Of a stretch of 64,000 nt of DNA, positions 8,891-16,946 are shown in pieces. A model generated the notes under the pieces. That model worked only from the letters and a program-made list of their open reading frames with translations. It made no database searches and had not been told where the DNA came from. The stretch's first letter is position 1. Every line of letters begins with the position of its first letter. A program made the translations under genes and the position numbers. Origin of the DNA: Shimia sp039969785 (GTDB lineage: Bacteria; Pseudomonadota; Alphaproteobacteria; Rhodobacterales; Rhodobacteraceae); NCBI RefSeq assembly GCF_039969785.1, contig NZ_JBDVNC010000022.1:62001-126000 (forward strand), in the 5' to 3' direction.

Positions 8891-10035
8891 TGTCGATTGT
8901 CGGAAACTGGTCCTATCCCACGGCCATCAAATTTGGTGCAGGGCGCATTGTCGAGCTGCCGCAAGCCTGCGCGCAATCGGGCATCAAACGCCCGTTGCTG
9001 GTCACCGATCGCGGGCTGGCCAATTTGCCTGTCACCCAGTCTACGCTGGATATTCTGGAGGCGGCCGGATTGGGCCGCGCGATGTTTGCAGAGGTCGACC
9101 CCAACCCGAACGAGCTTAACCTTGCAGCCGGAGTTGCCGCCTATCAAGCGGGTGATCATGACGGCGTGATTGCCTTTGGTGGTGGCTCGGGGCTGGATCT
9201 GGGCAAAATGGTTGCGTTCATGTCGGGCCAGAGCCGCCCGGTCTGGGATTACGAAGACATTGGCGACTGGTGGACGCGGGCAGATGCCGACGCGATTGCC
9301 CCCATTGTGGCGGTGCCCACCACCGCAGGAACCGGGTCCGAAGTCGGGCGCGCCAGCGTGATCACCAATTCAGAGACCCATGTGAAGAAGATCATTTTTC
9401 ACCCCAAAGTCCTGCCATCTGTAGTGATCTGCGATCCTGAACTGACCGTGGGCATGCCCAAATTTATCACTGCGGGCACGGGCCTTGATGCCTTTGCCCA
9501 TTGTGTTGAGGCCTATTCCAGCCCGCATTATCACCCGATGTCGCAAGGCATTGCGCTGGAAGGTATGCGGTTGGTCAAGGACTATTTGCCCCGCGCCTAT
9601 GCGGATGGCACGGACATTGAAGCCCGCGCCCAGATGATGAGCGCGGCATCAATGGGCGCCACGGCGTTCCAAAAGGGGCTCGGCGCGATCCACGCCATGA
9701 GCCATCCGGTGGGCGCTATGTTTAACACCCATCATGGCACCACAAATGCCGTTTGCATGCCCGCAGTGCTGGCATTCAACGCGCCGCAAATAGCGGACCG
9801 GTTTGGCGCGGTCGCGGCCTATCTGGACATATCCGGGGGCTTTGACGGATTTCGCAGCTTTGTGCAGGACCTGAACGATGCTCTGGGTATTCCCCGTACC
9901 CTGTCTGAACTGGGCGTTGAAAAAACCGCCATTCCGCAATTGGTCGAGGGTGCGATCATCGACCCAAGTTGCGGTGGCAACCCGATAGAGCTGACACGCG
10001 ACAACCTGACGTCGTTGTTCGAAACCTGTATCTAG
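8890..10035 (+). CDS. Iron-containing alcohol dehydrogenase
   Basis: A 381-residue group III (Fe-ADH) enzyme. All four metal ligands of the family can be placed: Asp200, His204, His268 and His282, within GLDAFAH and HAMSHPVGAMFNTHHG. The glycine-rich GGGSGLDLGK binds NAD(P). The start at 8890 overlaps the stop of the aldehyde dehydrogenase by one base, which argues for a shared alcohol-aldehyde-acid oxidation. Maleylacetate reductases belong to the same superfamily, and a hydroxyquinol-type dioxygenase lies just downstream on the other strand. However, this protein is longer than usual for those (about 350-360 residues) and keeps the canonical Fe-ADH ligands, so a simple alcohol dehydrogenase is more likely. 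Confidence 0.85.
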   Translation: MSIVGNWSYPTAIKFGAGRIVELPQACAQSGIKRPLLVTDRGLANLPVTQSTLDILEAAGLGRAMFAEVDPNPNELNLAAGVAAYQAGDHDGVIAFGGGSGLDLGKMVAFMSGQSRPVWDYEDIGDWWTRADADAIAPIVAVPTTAGTGSEVGRASVITNSETHVKKIIFHPKVLPSVVICDPELTVGMPKFITAGTGLDAFAHCVEAYSSPHYHPMSQGIALEGMRLVKDYLPRAYADGTDIEARAQMMSAASMGATAFQKGLGAIHAMSHPVGAMFNTHHGTTNAVCMPAVLAFNAPQIADRFGAVAAYLDISGGFDGFRSFVQDLNDALGIPRTLSELGVEKTAIPQLVEGAIIDPSCGGNPIELTRDNLTSLFETCI

Positions 10036-10056
10036 ACCTGACAGCCCGGGGCCGGA

Positions 10057-10929
10057 TCAACCGGCTTCGGGTGCCAGCACCAGATCGAAATCAACCCGTG
10101 AATAGGCCTCAGCCACTGAGCCTGACAGGGCAAACCCGTCGGGGAAACTGCCTGCGGGTTGTTTGACATAGGTCATCACCAGATCATCGCGCACACCAAA
10201 CACCGTGTCCTGATCAAGGTAGGGATCATCATCCGGGAAAACCTCGGTCACGAGATTGCGGAAACCGTCTGCCGAAACGATATAATGCAGGTGCGATGGT
10301 CGCCATGGATGACGCCCCGCCGCGCGCAAAATGTCACCGACCGGCCCGTCATCGGGTACCGTATATTCAACAGGGCGCACCGTTGTGAACGCATAACGGC
10401 CGTTTTCATCTGCCGTCATCAGACCATGGAACGAATGGATATCCTGATCCGGGTCCTGGCTGGAATACATGCCATTGGGAGCGGTTTGCCAGATGTCGAT
10501 CTGCGCGCCCGGGATCGGGTTGCCTTCAAGGTCGCGTATTGTGCCTTCGACCACCAGAACCTCGCCTTCAAAGTCACGCTTCATATCACCGCCAACGTCC
10601 AGCGGCGGCGGGTTGGATACGTGAAATGGTCCCAACACAGACGAGCTGGTTGCCTCGGGTGTTGAGTGCAACATATCGACCAACGATGACATGCCCAATA
10701 CATCCGACAACAACACAAACTCTTGCCGTTCGGGCGTGGTGATGTCCCCGGCGCGGGTCAGAAAGTCGATGCCGACACGCCACTCGTCATGGGTCAGGTT
10801 CACCTCACGGGCAAAGTCATGCATGTGTCGCGCCAGAGCGGACAGAACTTCACGCACACGCGGATCGGTTTCCTCGCTGAAATAGGCTGAAAACACATCG
10901 GTGATATTATCTTTGGTGACTGTGCGCAT
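10057..10929 (-). CDS. Intradiol ring-cleavage dioxygenase, hydroxyquinol 1,2-dioxygenase type
   Basis: A 290-residue non-haem Fe(III) dioxygenase. Family iron ligands can be read as Tyr155, Tyr189, His213 and His215 (NGMYSSQ, PVEYTVP, RPSHLHY), with almost the same spacing as catechol and hydroxyquinol dioxygenases. The N-terminal helical dimerisation domain (about 1-100) is of the hydroxyquinol/chlorocatechol kind. It would open a catechol or hydroxyquinol ring between the hydroxyls, giving a muconate or maleylacetate. It is the last gene of the TRAP operon: its AGGAGG overlaps the dctM stop region ten bases away, so the imported compound is probably the aromatic or its precursor. The exact ring substrate is not visible. 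Confidence 0.85.
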   Translation of the reverse strand: MRTVTKDNITDVFSAYFSEETDPRVREVLSALARHMHDFAREVNLTHDEWRVGIDFLTRAGDITTPERQEFVLLSDVLGMSSLVDMLHSTPEATSSSVLGPFHVSNPPPLDVGGDMKRDFEGEVLVVEGTIRDLEGNPIPGAQIDIWQTAPNGMYSSQDPDQDIHSFHGLMTADENGRYAFTTVRPVEYTVPDDGPVGDILRAAGRHPWRPSHLHYIVSADGFRNLVTEVFPDDDPYLDQDTVFGVRDDLVMTYVKQPAGSFPDGFALSGSVAEAYSRVDFDLVLAPEAG

Positions 10930-10938
10930 CTGCGCCTC

Positions 10939-12246
10939 CTAGTTCAGAATGGCCAGGCTGAGCGCCGGATAGCGGATCAGCAATACAAGAACGATCAACA
11001 TGACCCCTGCAAAAGGCAGCGCCCCGAGGAACACGTCTTTGAGAGAGATGCGCGGATCGTTGAGAGTGGCCTTGATGACAAAACAACTAATGCCCAGCGG
11101 CGGGGTCAGCAGGCCAATTTCGGCGCCAACCACGGTGATGATGCCAAACCATACAAGGCTCAGCCCCATAGGTTCGATCAGCGGCAGGAACAACGGCACC
11201 ACGATCAGAATGATCGACGCGGTGTCCAGCAGCGTGCCCAGAAACAGCATCAACAGCACATACAGGAACATGATGGTAAAGAAGCTGGCATTGCTTCCGG
11301 CAAGCATGTCGCCCAATTCATTTGGCAACCCGGCCAGACCCAGCATACGGCTATAGATTGACGCCGCCGTAATCAGGAACAGGATCGACGCGGTGATGTG
11401 CCCGGTTTCCAGAAGCGCTTCCCAAAACCCCTTGAGCGTGATGCGGCGACGCACCAATGCGATCAGCAAAGCAACAAGCGATCCGGTTGCGCCCGCTTCG
11501 ACCGGGGTCAGCCAACCTGTGTAGATACCGCCCAGAACCACTGCAATCAGGCCCAGTGTTGGCAGTGTCTTTGAGGCGATCTCGCCCCATGGCATCACTT
11601 CGTAATCTTCTGCCGGACGTCCGCCAACAAATTTCGGGAAAAACCGTCCCATGAACCAGATGGCACCGATATATGCCACGGCCAGCATCAGACCGGGCAC
11701 GATGCCCGCAAGAAACATCTCGCCGACCGATTGTTCGGCCACAAAGCTGTAGATGATCAGCATCGCCGACGGCGGAATGATCATTCCCAGCACGGATGAC
11801 CCGGCCACAACACCAACGGCGAACCGCGGATTATAGTCATAGCGCAACATCTGCGGGACCGAGACTTTGGAAAACACCGAAGCCGACGCAATGGAGGATC
11901 CGGTGACAGCCGCGAACACTGCATTGGCCCCCACGGTCGCCATTCCGATACCGCCTTTGACCCGGCGGAATCCCGTGCTCATGACTTCGTAGACATCGCC
12001 GCCCAGCCCGGCCTTGGACACAACCAGCCCCATAAAAGTAAACAGCGGCACCGTGGCAAACGCGTATTCCATCACACTGTCGCCAACTGCAATTTTCAGC
12101 AGGTTCATCGACAGTTCAAAATTGTCGCGCATAAACCAGATGGTGACAAATGACACCACACCAAGCGCAATCGGAATGTACACCCCAAGATAAATCAGGA
12201 TGACAATGGCACCGACCGAAGCCATGCCAAGTTCAACGGGGCTCAT
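10939..12246 (-). CDS. dctM: TRAP transporter large permease subunit
   Basis: A 435-residue DctM-type protein with about twelve hydrophobic segments. It is the ion-coupled transport subunit of a tripartite ATP-independent periplasmic transporter in the inner membrane. Family stretches include TGSSIASASVFSKVSVPQM, GMIIPPSAMLIIY and TPPLGISCFVIK. Its start overlaps the stop of the small permease by one base (TAATG at 12244-12248), and the dioxygenase follows ten bases after its stop. The substrate is set by the binding protein. Given the operon it is more likely an aromatic or other organic acid than a C4-dicarboxylate. Confidence 0.93.
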   Translation of the reverse strand: MSPVELGMASVGAIVILIYLGVYIPIALGVVSFVTIWFMRDNFELSMNLLKIAVGDSVMEYAFATVPLFTFMGLVVSKAGLGGDVYEVMSTGFRRVKGGIGMATVGANAVFAAVTGSSIASASVFSKVSVPQMLRYDYNPRFAVGVVAGSSVLGMIIPPSAMLIIYSFVAEQSVGEMFLAGIVPGLMLAVAYIGAIWFMGRFFPKFVGGRPAEDYEVMPWGEIASKTLPTLGLIAVVLGGIYTGWLTPVEAGATGSLVALLIALVRRRITLKGFWEALLETGHITASILFLITAASIYSRMLGLAGLPNELGDMLAGSNASFFTIMFLYVLLMLFLGTLLDTASIILIVVPLFLPLIEPMGLSLVWFGIITVVGAEIGLLTPPLGISCFVIKATLNDPRISLKDVFLGALPFAGVMLIVLVLLIRYPALSLAILN

Positions 12247-12806
12247 TACTTGTCGTCCTCATGTTCAGGAACCCGCACAAGTTTTGGCTTGTCCGCGGGG
12301 GTCAGGACTTTGAGCGCAAAGATCAGCGTGCACAGACCGGCGCTCAGGAAAATGGTGAGTTTGATCGGCCACCACGGAGCGGTGAAAACGCCCGGTACGC
12401 CGAAATAGTCTTTGGTTTCCCACATGTCAGTAAATTCCGGCCAGATCGCAATCGCGATCAGCGCCATGAATATTGCCGAAACGGTTTCGATTACATGCCG
12501 CAACCCGGCTGCAAATCGTGGATACTTGCTGCCGATCACAACCAGAAACCCGTCAGAACGTGTCAGGCGATTGACCCGCACCACGTCTGGAAGTTGCAGG
12601 AATACGATCAGCACCATCGAGAATTGCACAACTTCGACTGCGCCCAGAAATGGCGCGTTAAACACGCCTCTTGCCACCACGTCAAAGTTCACAACACCCA
12701 CAAGGCCCAGGACAACAAGAGTGCCAATGGCATTTGCGCCGATCGCCACTCTGTTGCTACCTTTGGACAGGGCCAGAACCAGTGTTTCGTAAGCTGAATT
12801 AGCCAA
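12246..12806 (-). CDS. dctQ: TRAP transporter small permease subunit
   Basis: A 186-residue DctQ-type membrane protein with four hydrophobic segments, which bridges the binding protein and the large permease. The start is a TTG at 12804-12806 with AAAGGG eight bases upstream; no in-frame ATG fits the expected N-terminus better. It lies 29 bases behind dctP and is coupled to dctM. The charged C-terminal tail (DKPKLVRVPEHEDDK) is cytoplasmic. Family assignment is firm from size, topology and position. Confidence 0.9.
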   Translation of the reverse strand: MANSAYETLVLALSKGSNRVAIGANAIGTLVVLGLVGVVNFDVVARGVFNAPFLGAVEVVQFSMVLIVFLQLPDVVRVNRLTRSDGFLVVIGSKYPRFAAGLRHVIETVSAIFMALIAIAIWPEFTDMWETKDYFGVPGVFTAPWWPIKLTIFLSAGLCTLIFALKVLTPADKPKLVRVPEHEDDK

Positions 12807-12835
12807 GGTTCGGCCCTTTCCTTTTTCTTACGCGA

Positions 12836-13909
12836 TTACTGAGCGGACCAGTCGCGAACACCGGTGAAACCGGCTGCTTCCAGCTTGCCCAGATAGGCGT
12901 TCAGCATTTCGTTGCCGGGTTCGCCTTTGTCGTTCAACGTTGCCGCCCATTCTGCAGCAATATTTGGCATTGCTGCTGCCCAGGCTGCGCGGTCTTCGGC
13001 GCTGGCCTCGGTGATGGTGCCACCTGCTGATGTATAGGCGTCTCGGCTAGCAGCCGCGCGGTCCATCGCAATTCCTGCCACGTGATCACGATACATAACC
13101 GCGACTTCGAGCAAAGTGTCTTTCACTTCGTCAGGCAGACCTTTCCAGTAGTCAGCGTTCACAGTGATGGTTTTGGAGTTCACAGCGCCCAGATCAACGG
13201 ACAACATATGAGGTGCAACTTCGGCAATTTTGAACGTCTTGGCAGCTTCGGGCCACAACATTGCTTTGTCGACCAGCCCGGTATCCAGCATGTTGTAGAA
13301 ATCGGTGAGACCGCCGCGAACACCAGCTGCCCCGTCAATGCCTTCCAGATAGCGCAGGTTCATGCCAGCGCCGGCCACTTTGCTGCCTTCGATGTCTTTG
13401 ATCGAAGTGATCGGGTCTTTCGAAAACACCTGATAGGTGTCCAGAACAACACCGGTCGCCAGATAGACCTGATTTTGTTTGGCAAATTCGTTCTGCATAG
13501 TGGGGTATTCTTTGGCAATCTCGTCAACCGCCTTTGCAACCGCCCGTGCATCTGCCGCCACAAAAGGTGTGACCGCCGAAATCGCCTGACTTGGCAATTT
13601 GGACGAATGGAAGATTGTGGTCACGATACCAATGTCACCCAACCCCAGCTTAACGCCTTCCAGGACACCCTTGGGCTTAACAATGGCACCGCCATAGCTT
13701 TCCTGCCAGTCCATCTTGTAGTTGCCGGTTTCCGCCAGTTTTTTGTCCACTTCGGGAATAAAAAAGCCGGTGAATTCTTTGACCCAAAGCGCGCGCGCCG
13801 GGTAGCCGTCGATCACAACCGCTTTGATTGTTTCTGTGGCATAGGCCGGAATAGCGGTCAGTCCCGCCATCAGCACCCCAAATGCCATGCTTTTCGAAAA
13901 TACAGCCAT
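12836..13909 (-). CDS. dctP: TRAP transporter periplasmic substrate-binding protein
   Basis: A 357-residue DctP-family binding protein with a clear signal peptide (MAVFSKSMAFGVLMAG..., cleavage probably after AYA at residue 24). It captures the substrate in the periplasm and hands it to the DctQM pair. The central LRYLEGIDGAAGVRGGLTDF region is where the family's ligand-contacting arginine lies. The start has GGGAGG at ideal distance. It sits 29 bases after osmC in what looks like a single six-gene operon ending in a ring-cleavage dioxygenase. The ligand cannot be read from the sequence; an aromatic or related carboxylate is inferred. Confidence 0.9.
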   Translation of the reverse strand: MAVFSKSMAFGVLMAGLTAIPAYATETIKAVVIDGYPARALWVKEFTGFFIPEVDKKLAETGNYKMDWQESYGGAIVKPKGVLEGVKLGLGDIGIVTTIFHSSKLPSQAISAVTPFVAADARAVAKAVDEIAKEYPTMQNEFAKQNQVYLATGVVLDTYQVFSKDPITSIKDIEGSKVAGAGMNLRYLEGIDGAAGVRGGLTDFYNMLDTGLVDKAMLWPEAAKTFKIAEVAPHMLSVDLGAVNSKTITVNADYWKGLPDEVKDTLLEVAVMYRDHVAGIAMDRAAASRDAYTSAGGTITEASAEDRAAWAAAMPNIAAEWAATLNDKGEPGNEMLNAYLGKLEAAGFTGVRDWSAQ

Positions 13910-13938
13910 CGTTTCCTCCCTTGATGGTTTTGTTGAGG

Positions 13939-14394
13939 TCAGGCTTTGCGCCAGTTCACCTCTACTTTGGTACCCGCTGCTTCAAACAGCTTTGATATCG
14001 CACAATATTTCGCAGTTTCTGTCGCGACCTTGTCCAGCTCTTCCTGCGTGGCAGACCCGTGGGCGGTCACCTCCAGACGGATCGCCGGAAAGGGTACATC
14101 AACCTCTGCCTGAAGCAGCACGCCGCGGCGGTCGAATTCAACCTCCATCGCGTAATCAAGCTCTCCGATCTCGACGCCAAGCGCATGGGCGCATTTGTTG
14201 CCAATCGACGTGGTGCACCCCATCAGCGAAGTATAGGCGAATTCGGTTGGTGACGCGCCAAGATTGGTGCCGCCGCGTTCAATCGGCTCATCAATGATGA
14301 CGTTCAGATCGCGCACGGAAACGTCCGTGCGCGCATGCGACGGAGAGTGACCCGAGACTTTTAGTTTGATAACCGTTTTTTGTCGTATCGCCAT
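13939..14394 (-). CDS. OsmC-family peroxiredoxin-like protein
   Basis: A 151-residue OsmC/Ohr superfamily protein. The fold's two cysteines appear as MGCTTS and KYCAISKLF, the pair used for thiol-dependent peroxide reduction in the family. The ATG at 14394 is preferred because GTGAGGA lies close upstream and the N-terminus MAIRQKTVIKLK then matches the family; a longer frame runs into the preceding gene. It begins eight bases after the stop of the RutE-like gene and is followed by dctP, so it is an internal operon member. A role in detoxifying peroxide or electrophiles made during aromatic breakdown fits but is inference. Confidence 0.82.
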   Translation of the reverse strand: MAIRQKTVIKLKVSGHSPSHARTDVSVRDLNVIIDEPIERGGTNLGASPTEFAYTSLMGCTTSIGNKCAHALGVEIGELDYAMEVEFDRRGVLLQAEVDVPFPAIRLEVTAHGSATQEELDKVATETAKYCAISKLFEAAGTKVEVNWRKA

Positions 14395-14401
14395 TATGTC
14401 C

Positions 14402-15067
14402 TCACGCGAATGAACAGACTTTGTCGAATGGAAAACGCGGCAATTTCTGGAAAAGCGCGCCTTCATCGGCATAGCCAAAATTACATAGAAAATTCGATTT
14501 CAACGTTGTCCCCGCAAAAAACTCTTCATCAACGACCGCGTTCGAAAAGCCGCTCATAGCGCCGACATCCAGCCCCAGCGCCCGCGCTGCGATCATGAAA
14601 TAGGCGCCCTGCAGCGTACCATTGCGAAAGGCCGTCACTTCAGAGTGCTCAGGTTTACCCTGAAAATGTGGCCGCCGGTCTTCGTGCGGAAACAGAAACG
14701 GCAGTTCAGTCCAGAACTCCAGATCATGCGCGATAATCGCCGTGACCGGCGCTTCCATCATCTTATCGATGTTTTTGTCTTTCAACGACTTAGCCAGCCG
14801 TTTCTTACCCTCTTGCGAGGTTACAAAAATAAACCGCGCCGGGCAGGTATTCATGCTGGTGGGCCCGGCGGCGGTGATGTCATAAAGTCTGTGCAGCGTC
14901 TCATCTGAGACCGGACGATCCTGCCAGGCATAGTGCGACCGCGCATCCGTCAGAATCACGTCAATCGAATCGTCATCCAGCACAGTGCGTCTTTCACGAA
15001 GCGCGCGAACGGCCTCTTGTGCTTCAGCGCGTGCCTTTTCAAGCACTTCACCAGTTAAAGCAGTCAT
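14402..15067 (-). CDS. rutE: RutE-like nitroreductase-family malonic semialdehyde reductase
   Basis: A 221-residue FMN-dependent nitroreductase-fold protein. Long stretches match E. coli RutE (LTDARSHYAW, PVSDETLHRLYD, GPTSMNTCPARF, FFAGTTLKSN), the enzyme that reduces malonic semialdehyde to 3-hydroxypropionate in uracil breakdown. No other rut genes are present, so here it probably serves another route that yields a C3 semialdehyde; a malonyl-CoA decarboxylase is encoded divergently. The ATG at 15067 follows AGAGGG by eight bases; a TTG just before it is also possible. It is the first gene of the operon that includes osmC, dctPQM and the dioxygenase. A general quinone or nitro reductase is the alternative. 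Confidence 0.75.
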   Translation of the reverse strand: MTALTGEVLEKARAEAQEAVRALRERRTVLDDDSIDVILTDARSHYAWQDRPVSDETLHRLYDITAAGPTSMNTCPARFIFVTSQEGKKRLAKSLKDKNIDKMMEAPVTAIIAHDLEFWTELPFLFPHEDRRPHFQGKPEHSEVTAFRNGTLQGAYFMIAARALGLDVGAMSGFSNAVVDEEFFAGTTLKSNFLCNFGYADEGALFQKLPRFPFDKVCSFA

Positions 15068-15228
15068 CAACTATTCCCTCTGGCCCGCAGGCTCTTTGGT
15101 ATCCCCTGAAAACATGAACAATGCGAGCGTGCCGCGTTCTGGCCTGACACCCAATCTGGCGCTCATCGATGCATTCTACAAGTCTTTCCTCATTGCGCTC
15201 ATTTTGACGATGATATTTTACCTTGTCA

Positions 15229-15248
15229 AATAAAATCGATATTTTATT
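15229..15248. promoter_or_regulatory. Palindromic candidate operator between divergent operons
   Basis: AATAAAAT-CGAT-ATTTTATT: an 8-base perfect inverted repeat around CGAT, between the rutE-like operon and the yciI-matA pair. A copy matching 15 of 20 bases, with ATCGATATTT identical, lies upstream of the gntR gene (18515-18534). This is a likely GntR-family operator controlling both directions. Confidence 0.5.
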
Positions 15249-15275
15249 ATGAACTGGAAAAATGGAGGTGATCGC

Positions 15276-15662
15276 ATGGTTGCGTGGAATGACTACAAGG
15301 AAATGGCACGCGGACGCGGCGCCCTGGCACTGGAACTTTTTGTCGTAGAATCGACACCGGCCGGCGCGCCCGAAGCCGTTAAGGACAATTTACCCGACCA
15401 TCTTGCTTATCAGCGCAAGCTCGAGGAAAACGGCACGCTTGTTCTGGCGGGGCCCCTGTCTGATCCAACTGGCGAAATCATGGTTGGCGCGGGTCTTATT
15501 CTTTACCGCGCTGCCACGATGCAGGACGCGCAAGGTCTGGCCGAGGCTGACCCGATGCACGCGTCCGGAGCACGCAGCTTTACCGTGCGCAAATGGCTTG
15601 TGAACGAAGGCAATCTGACCGTCAACGTGGGTTTGTCGACCGGATCAGCCAGGCTGGCCTGA
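15276..15662 (+). CDS. YciI-like protein
   Basis: A 128-residue YciI/YCII-fold protein, with the DHLAYQRKLEENGTLVLAGPLSD region and the closing DPMHASGARSFTVRKWLVNEG typical of the family. Some YciI proteins are enzymes: TftG removes HCl from 5-chlorohydroxyquinol in 2,4,5-trichlorophenoxyacetate breakdown. The ATG at 15276 is set by a full-length Shine-Dalgarno GGAGGTGA at 15264-15271, among the strongest in the window. It is followed twelve bases later by malonyl-CoA decarboxylase and is divergent from the aromatic operon. With a hydroxyquinol-type dioxygenase and a glutathione transferase nearby, an isomerase or dehalogenase role on a ring-cleavage intermediate is plausible but unproven. 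Confidence 0.75.
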   Translation: MVAWNDYKEMARGRGALALELFVVESTPAGAPEAVKDNLPDHLAYQRKLEENGTLVLAGPLSDPTGEIMVGAGLILYRAATMQDAQGLAEADPMHASGARSFTVRKWLVNEGNLTVNVGLSTGSARLA

Positions 15663-15674
15663 TAGGAGTTCAGT

Positions 15675-16937
15675 ATGCCCAATAGCGGATTAAGCGGTAT
15701 TTTAACGACGTTGCTGGAGCGACGACCGTTCTATCGCACGACCCTCGATCCCGGTGCACTTCAGGACTTGTGCCGGGAACTACTCGCAGAGGATTCTGAG
15801 ACAACCGGCCTTCAGTTGGCTGCGGCTGTTCTGGACCAGTTTGCCAATCTGCCCCAAGAAGGTCGGGCCGCGTTCTTTCAGTACCTGAACACGGAACTGG
15901 ATATTGATGCCCAGCTTGTTGAGAAGTTGGCTCAGCAATATGCGCACGACCCTTCTATCGACAATTTCAAACAACTCTCAGTCGCGGCGGAACCCAGGCG
16001 GCAGGATTTGTTCCGCCGCCTGAACCAGGCCCCTGGTGCAACTGCAGAGCTTGTTCGATTGCGCGCAGATCTGTTGAACCATCTGCGGGATGATCCCGAC
16101 CTTGGCCGCACCGATCTGGACTTGGTGCACCTGCTCAGAAGTTGGTTCAACCGTGGGTTTCTGGTGTTGCGCCCAATCACATGGGACACGTCGGCCTCTG
16201 TTCTGGAACGCATTATTGCCTATGAGGCGGTGCACGAAATCAGCAAATGGGACGATCTGAGACGCCGTTTGCAGCCTGCTGATCGCAAATGCTTTGCGTT
16301 CTTTCATCCGTCGATGCCGGATGATCCCTTGATCTTTGTCGAGGTCGCGCTGACCCGAGGTGTGCCCGGCTCTATTCAGGATGTTTTGTCCGAGGATCGC
16401 GCCGAATCTACTGCAGAAGAGGCAGATACGGCGGTGTTCTATTCTATTTCCAACTGTCAGGCCGGTCTGGCGGGGATTTCGTTTGGCAACTCGTTGATCA
16501 AACAGGTTGTACGCGATCTGTCTCACGAGCTGCCTGGTCTGAAGAAATTCGTCACATTGTCACCTATTCCCGGATTGTCACGATGGCTGGACACAAAGGG
16601 GCAGCTGCCAGAGGACAACACGCAGAAAGCCCTGAAACAGCTAGCGGCGCATTACCTGCTGGATGCCAAGAAACCGGACGGGAAACCCATCGACCCGGTG
16701 GCGCGTTTCCATCTCGGAAACGGCGCGCAGGTGCATCAGGTTCACGCGCAGGCTGATCTGTCTGACAAAGGTTTGGGCCAGTCACACGGCGTGATGGTGA
16801 ATTATCTCTACGATTCATCCAGGATCACGCAGAACGTTGAACAATTCGCTAAAAACGACGAAGTGGCGGCGGCATCTGCGGTGAAAACTCTGGCCAAACA
16901 AGGCGCGAAAACACGATTGGCTGATGCGGCGGGCTAG
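15675..16937 (+). CDS. matA: Malonyl-CoA decarboxylase
   Basis: A 420-residue malonyl-CoA decarboxylase, which releases CO2 from malonyl-CoA to give acetyl-CoA in the cytoplasm. The helical N-terminal domain (about 1-150) precedes the acetyltransferase-like catalytic domain with FFHPSMPDDPLIFVEVALT and FHLGNGAQVHQVHAQADLSD, ending in SHGVMVNYLYD, all strongly conserved in the family. It lies directly behind the YciI gene. Malonate clusters usually pair matA with matB (malonyl-CoA synthetase) and a TRAP system. Here TRAP genes are close but matB is missing, so malonyl-CoA may come from another step of the local pathway. Confidence 0.9.
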   Translation: MPNSGLSGILTTLLERRPFYRTTLDPGALQDLCRELLAEDSETTGLQLAAAVLDQFANLPQEGRAAFFQYLNTELDIDAQLVEKLAQQYAHDPSIDNFKQLSVAAEPRRQDLFRRLNQAPGATAELVRLRADLLNHLRDDPDLGRTDLDLVHLLRSWFNRGFLVLRPITWDTSASVLERIIAYEAVHEISKWDDLRRRLQPADRKCFAFFHPSMPDDPLIFVEVALTRGVPGSIQDVLSEDRAESTAEEADTAVFYSISNCQAGLAGISFGNSLIKQVVRDLSHELPGLKKFVTLSPIPGLSRWLDTKGQLPEDNTQKALKQLAAHYLLDAKKPDGKPIDPVARFHLGNGAQVHQVHAQADLSDKGLGQSHGVMVNYLYDSSRITQNVEQFAKNDEVAAASAVKTLAKQGAKTRLADAAG

Positions 16938-16946
16938 CGCCCGTCG

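Noticed and set aside
8890..10035. Iron alcohol dehydrogenase as maleylacetate reductase for the adjacent dioxygenase
   Set aside because: It is longer than usual for maleylacetate reductases, keeps canonical Fe-ADH ligands and is translationally coupled to an aldehyde dehydrogenase on the other strand.
14985..15233. 82-codon frame running into the rutE-like / yciI control region
   Set aside because: It covers the 5' end of the RutE-like gene in antisense and the promoter region; no ribosome site or domain.
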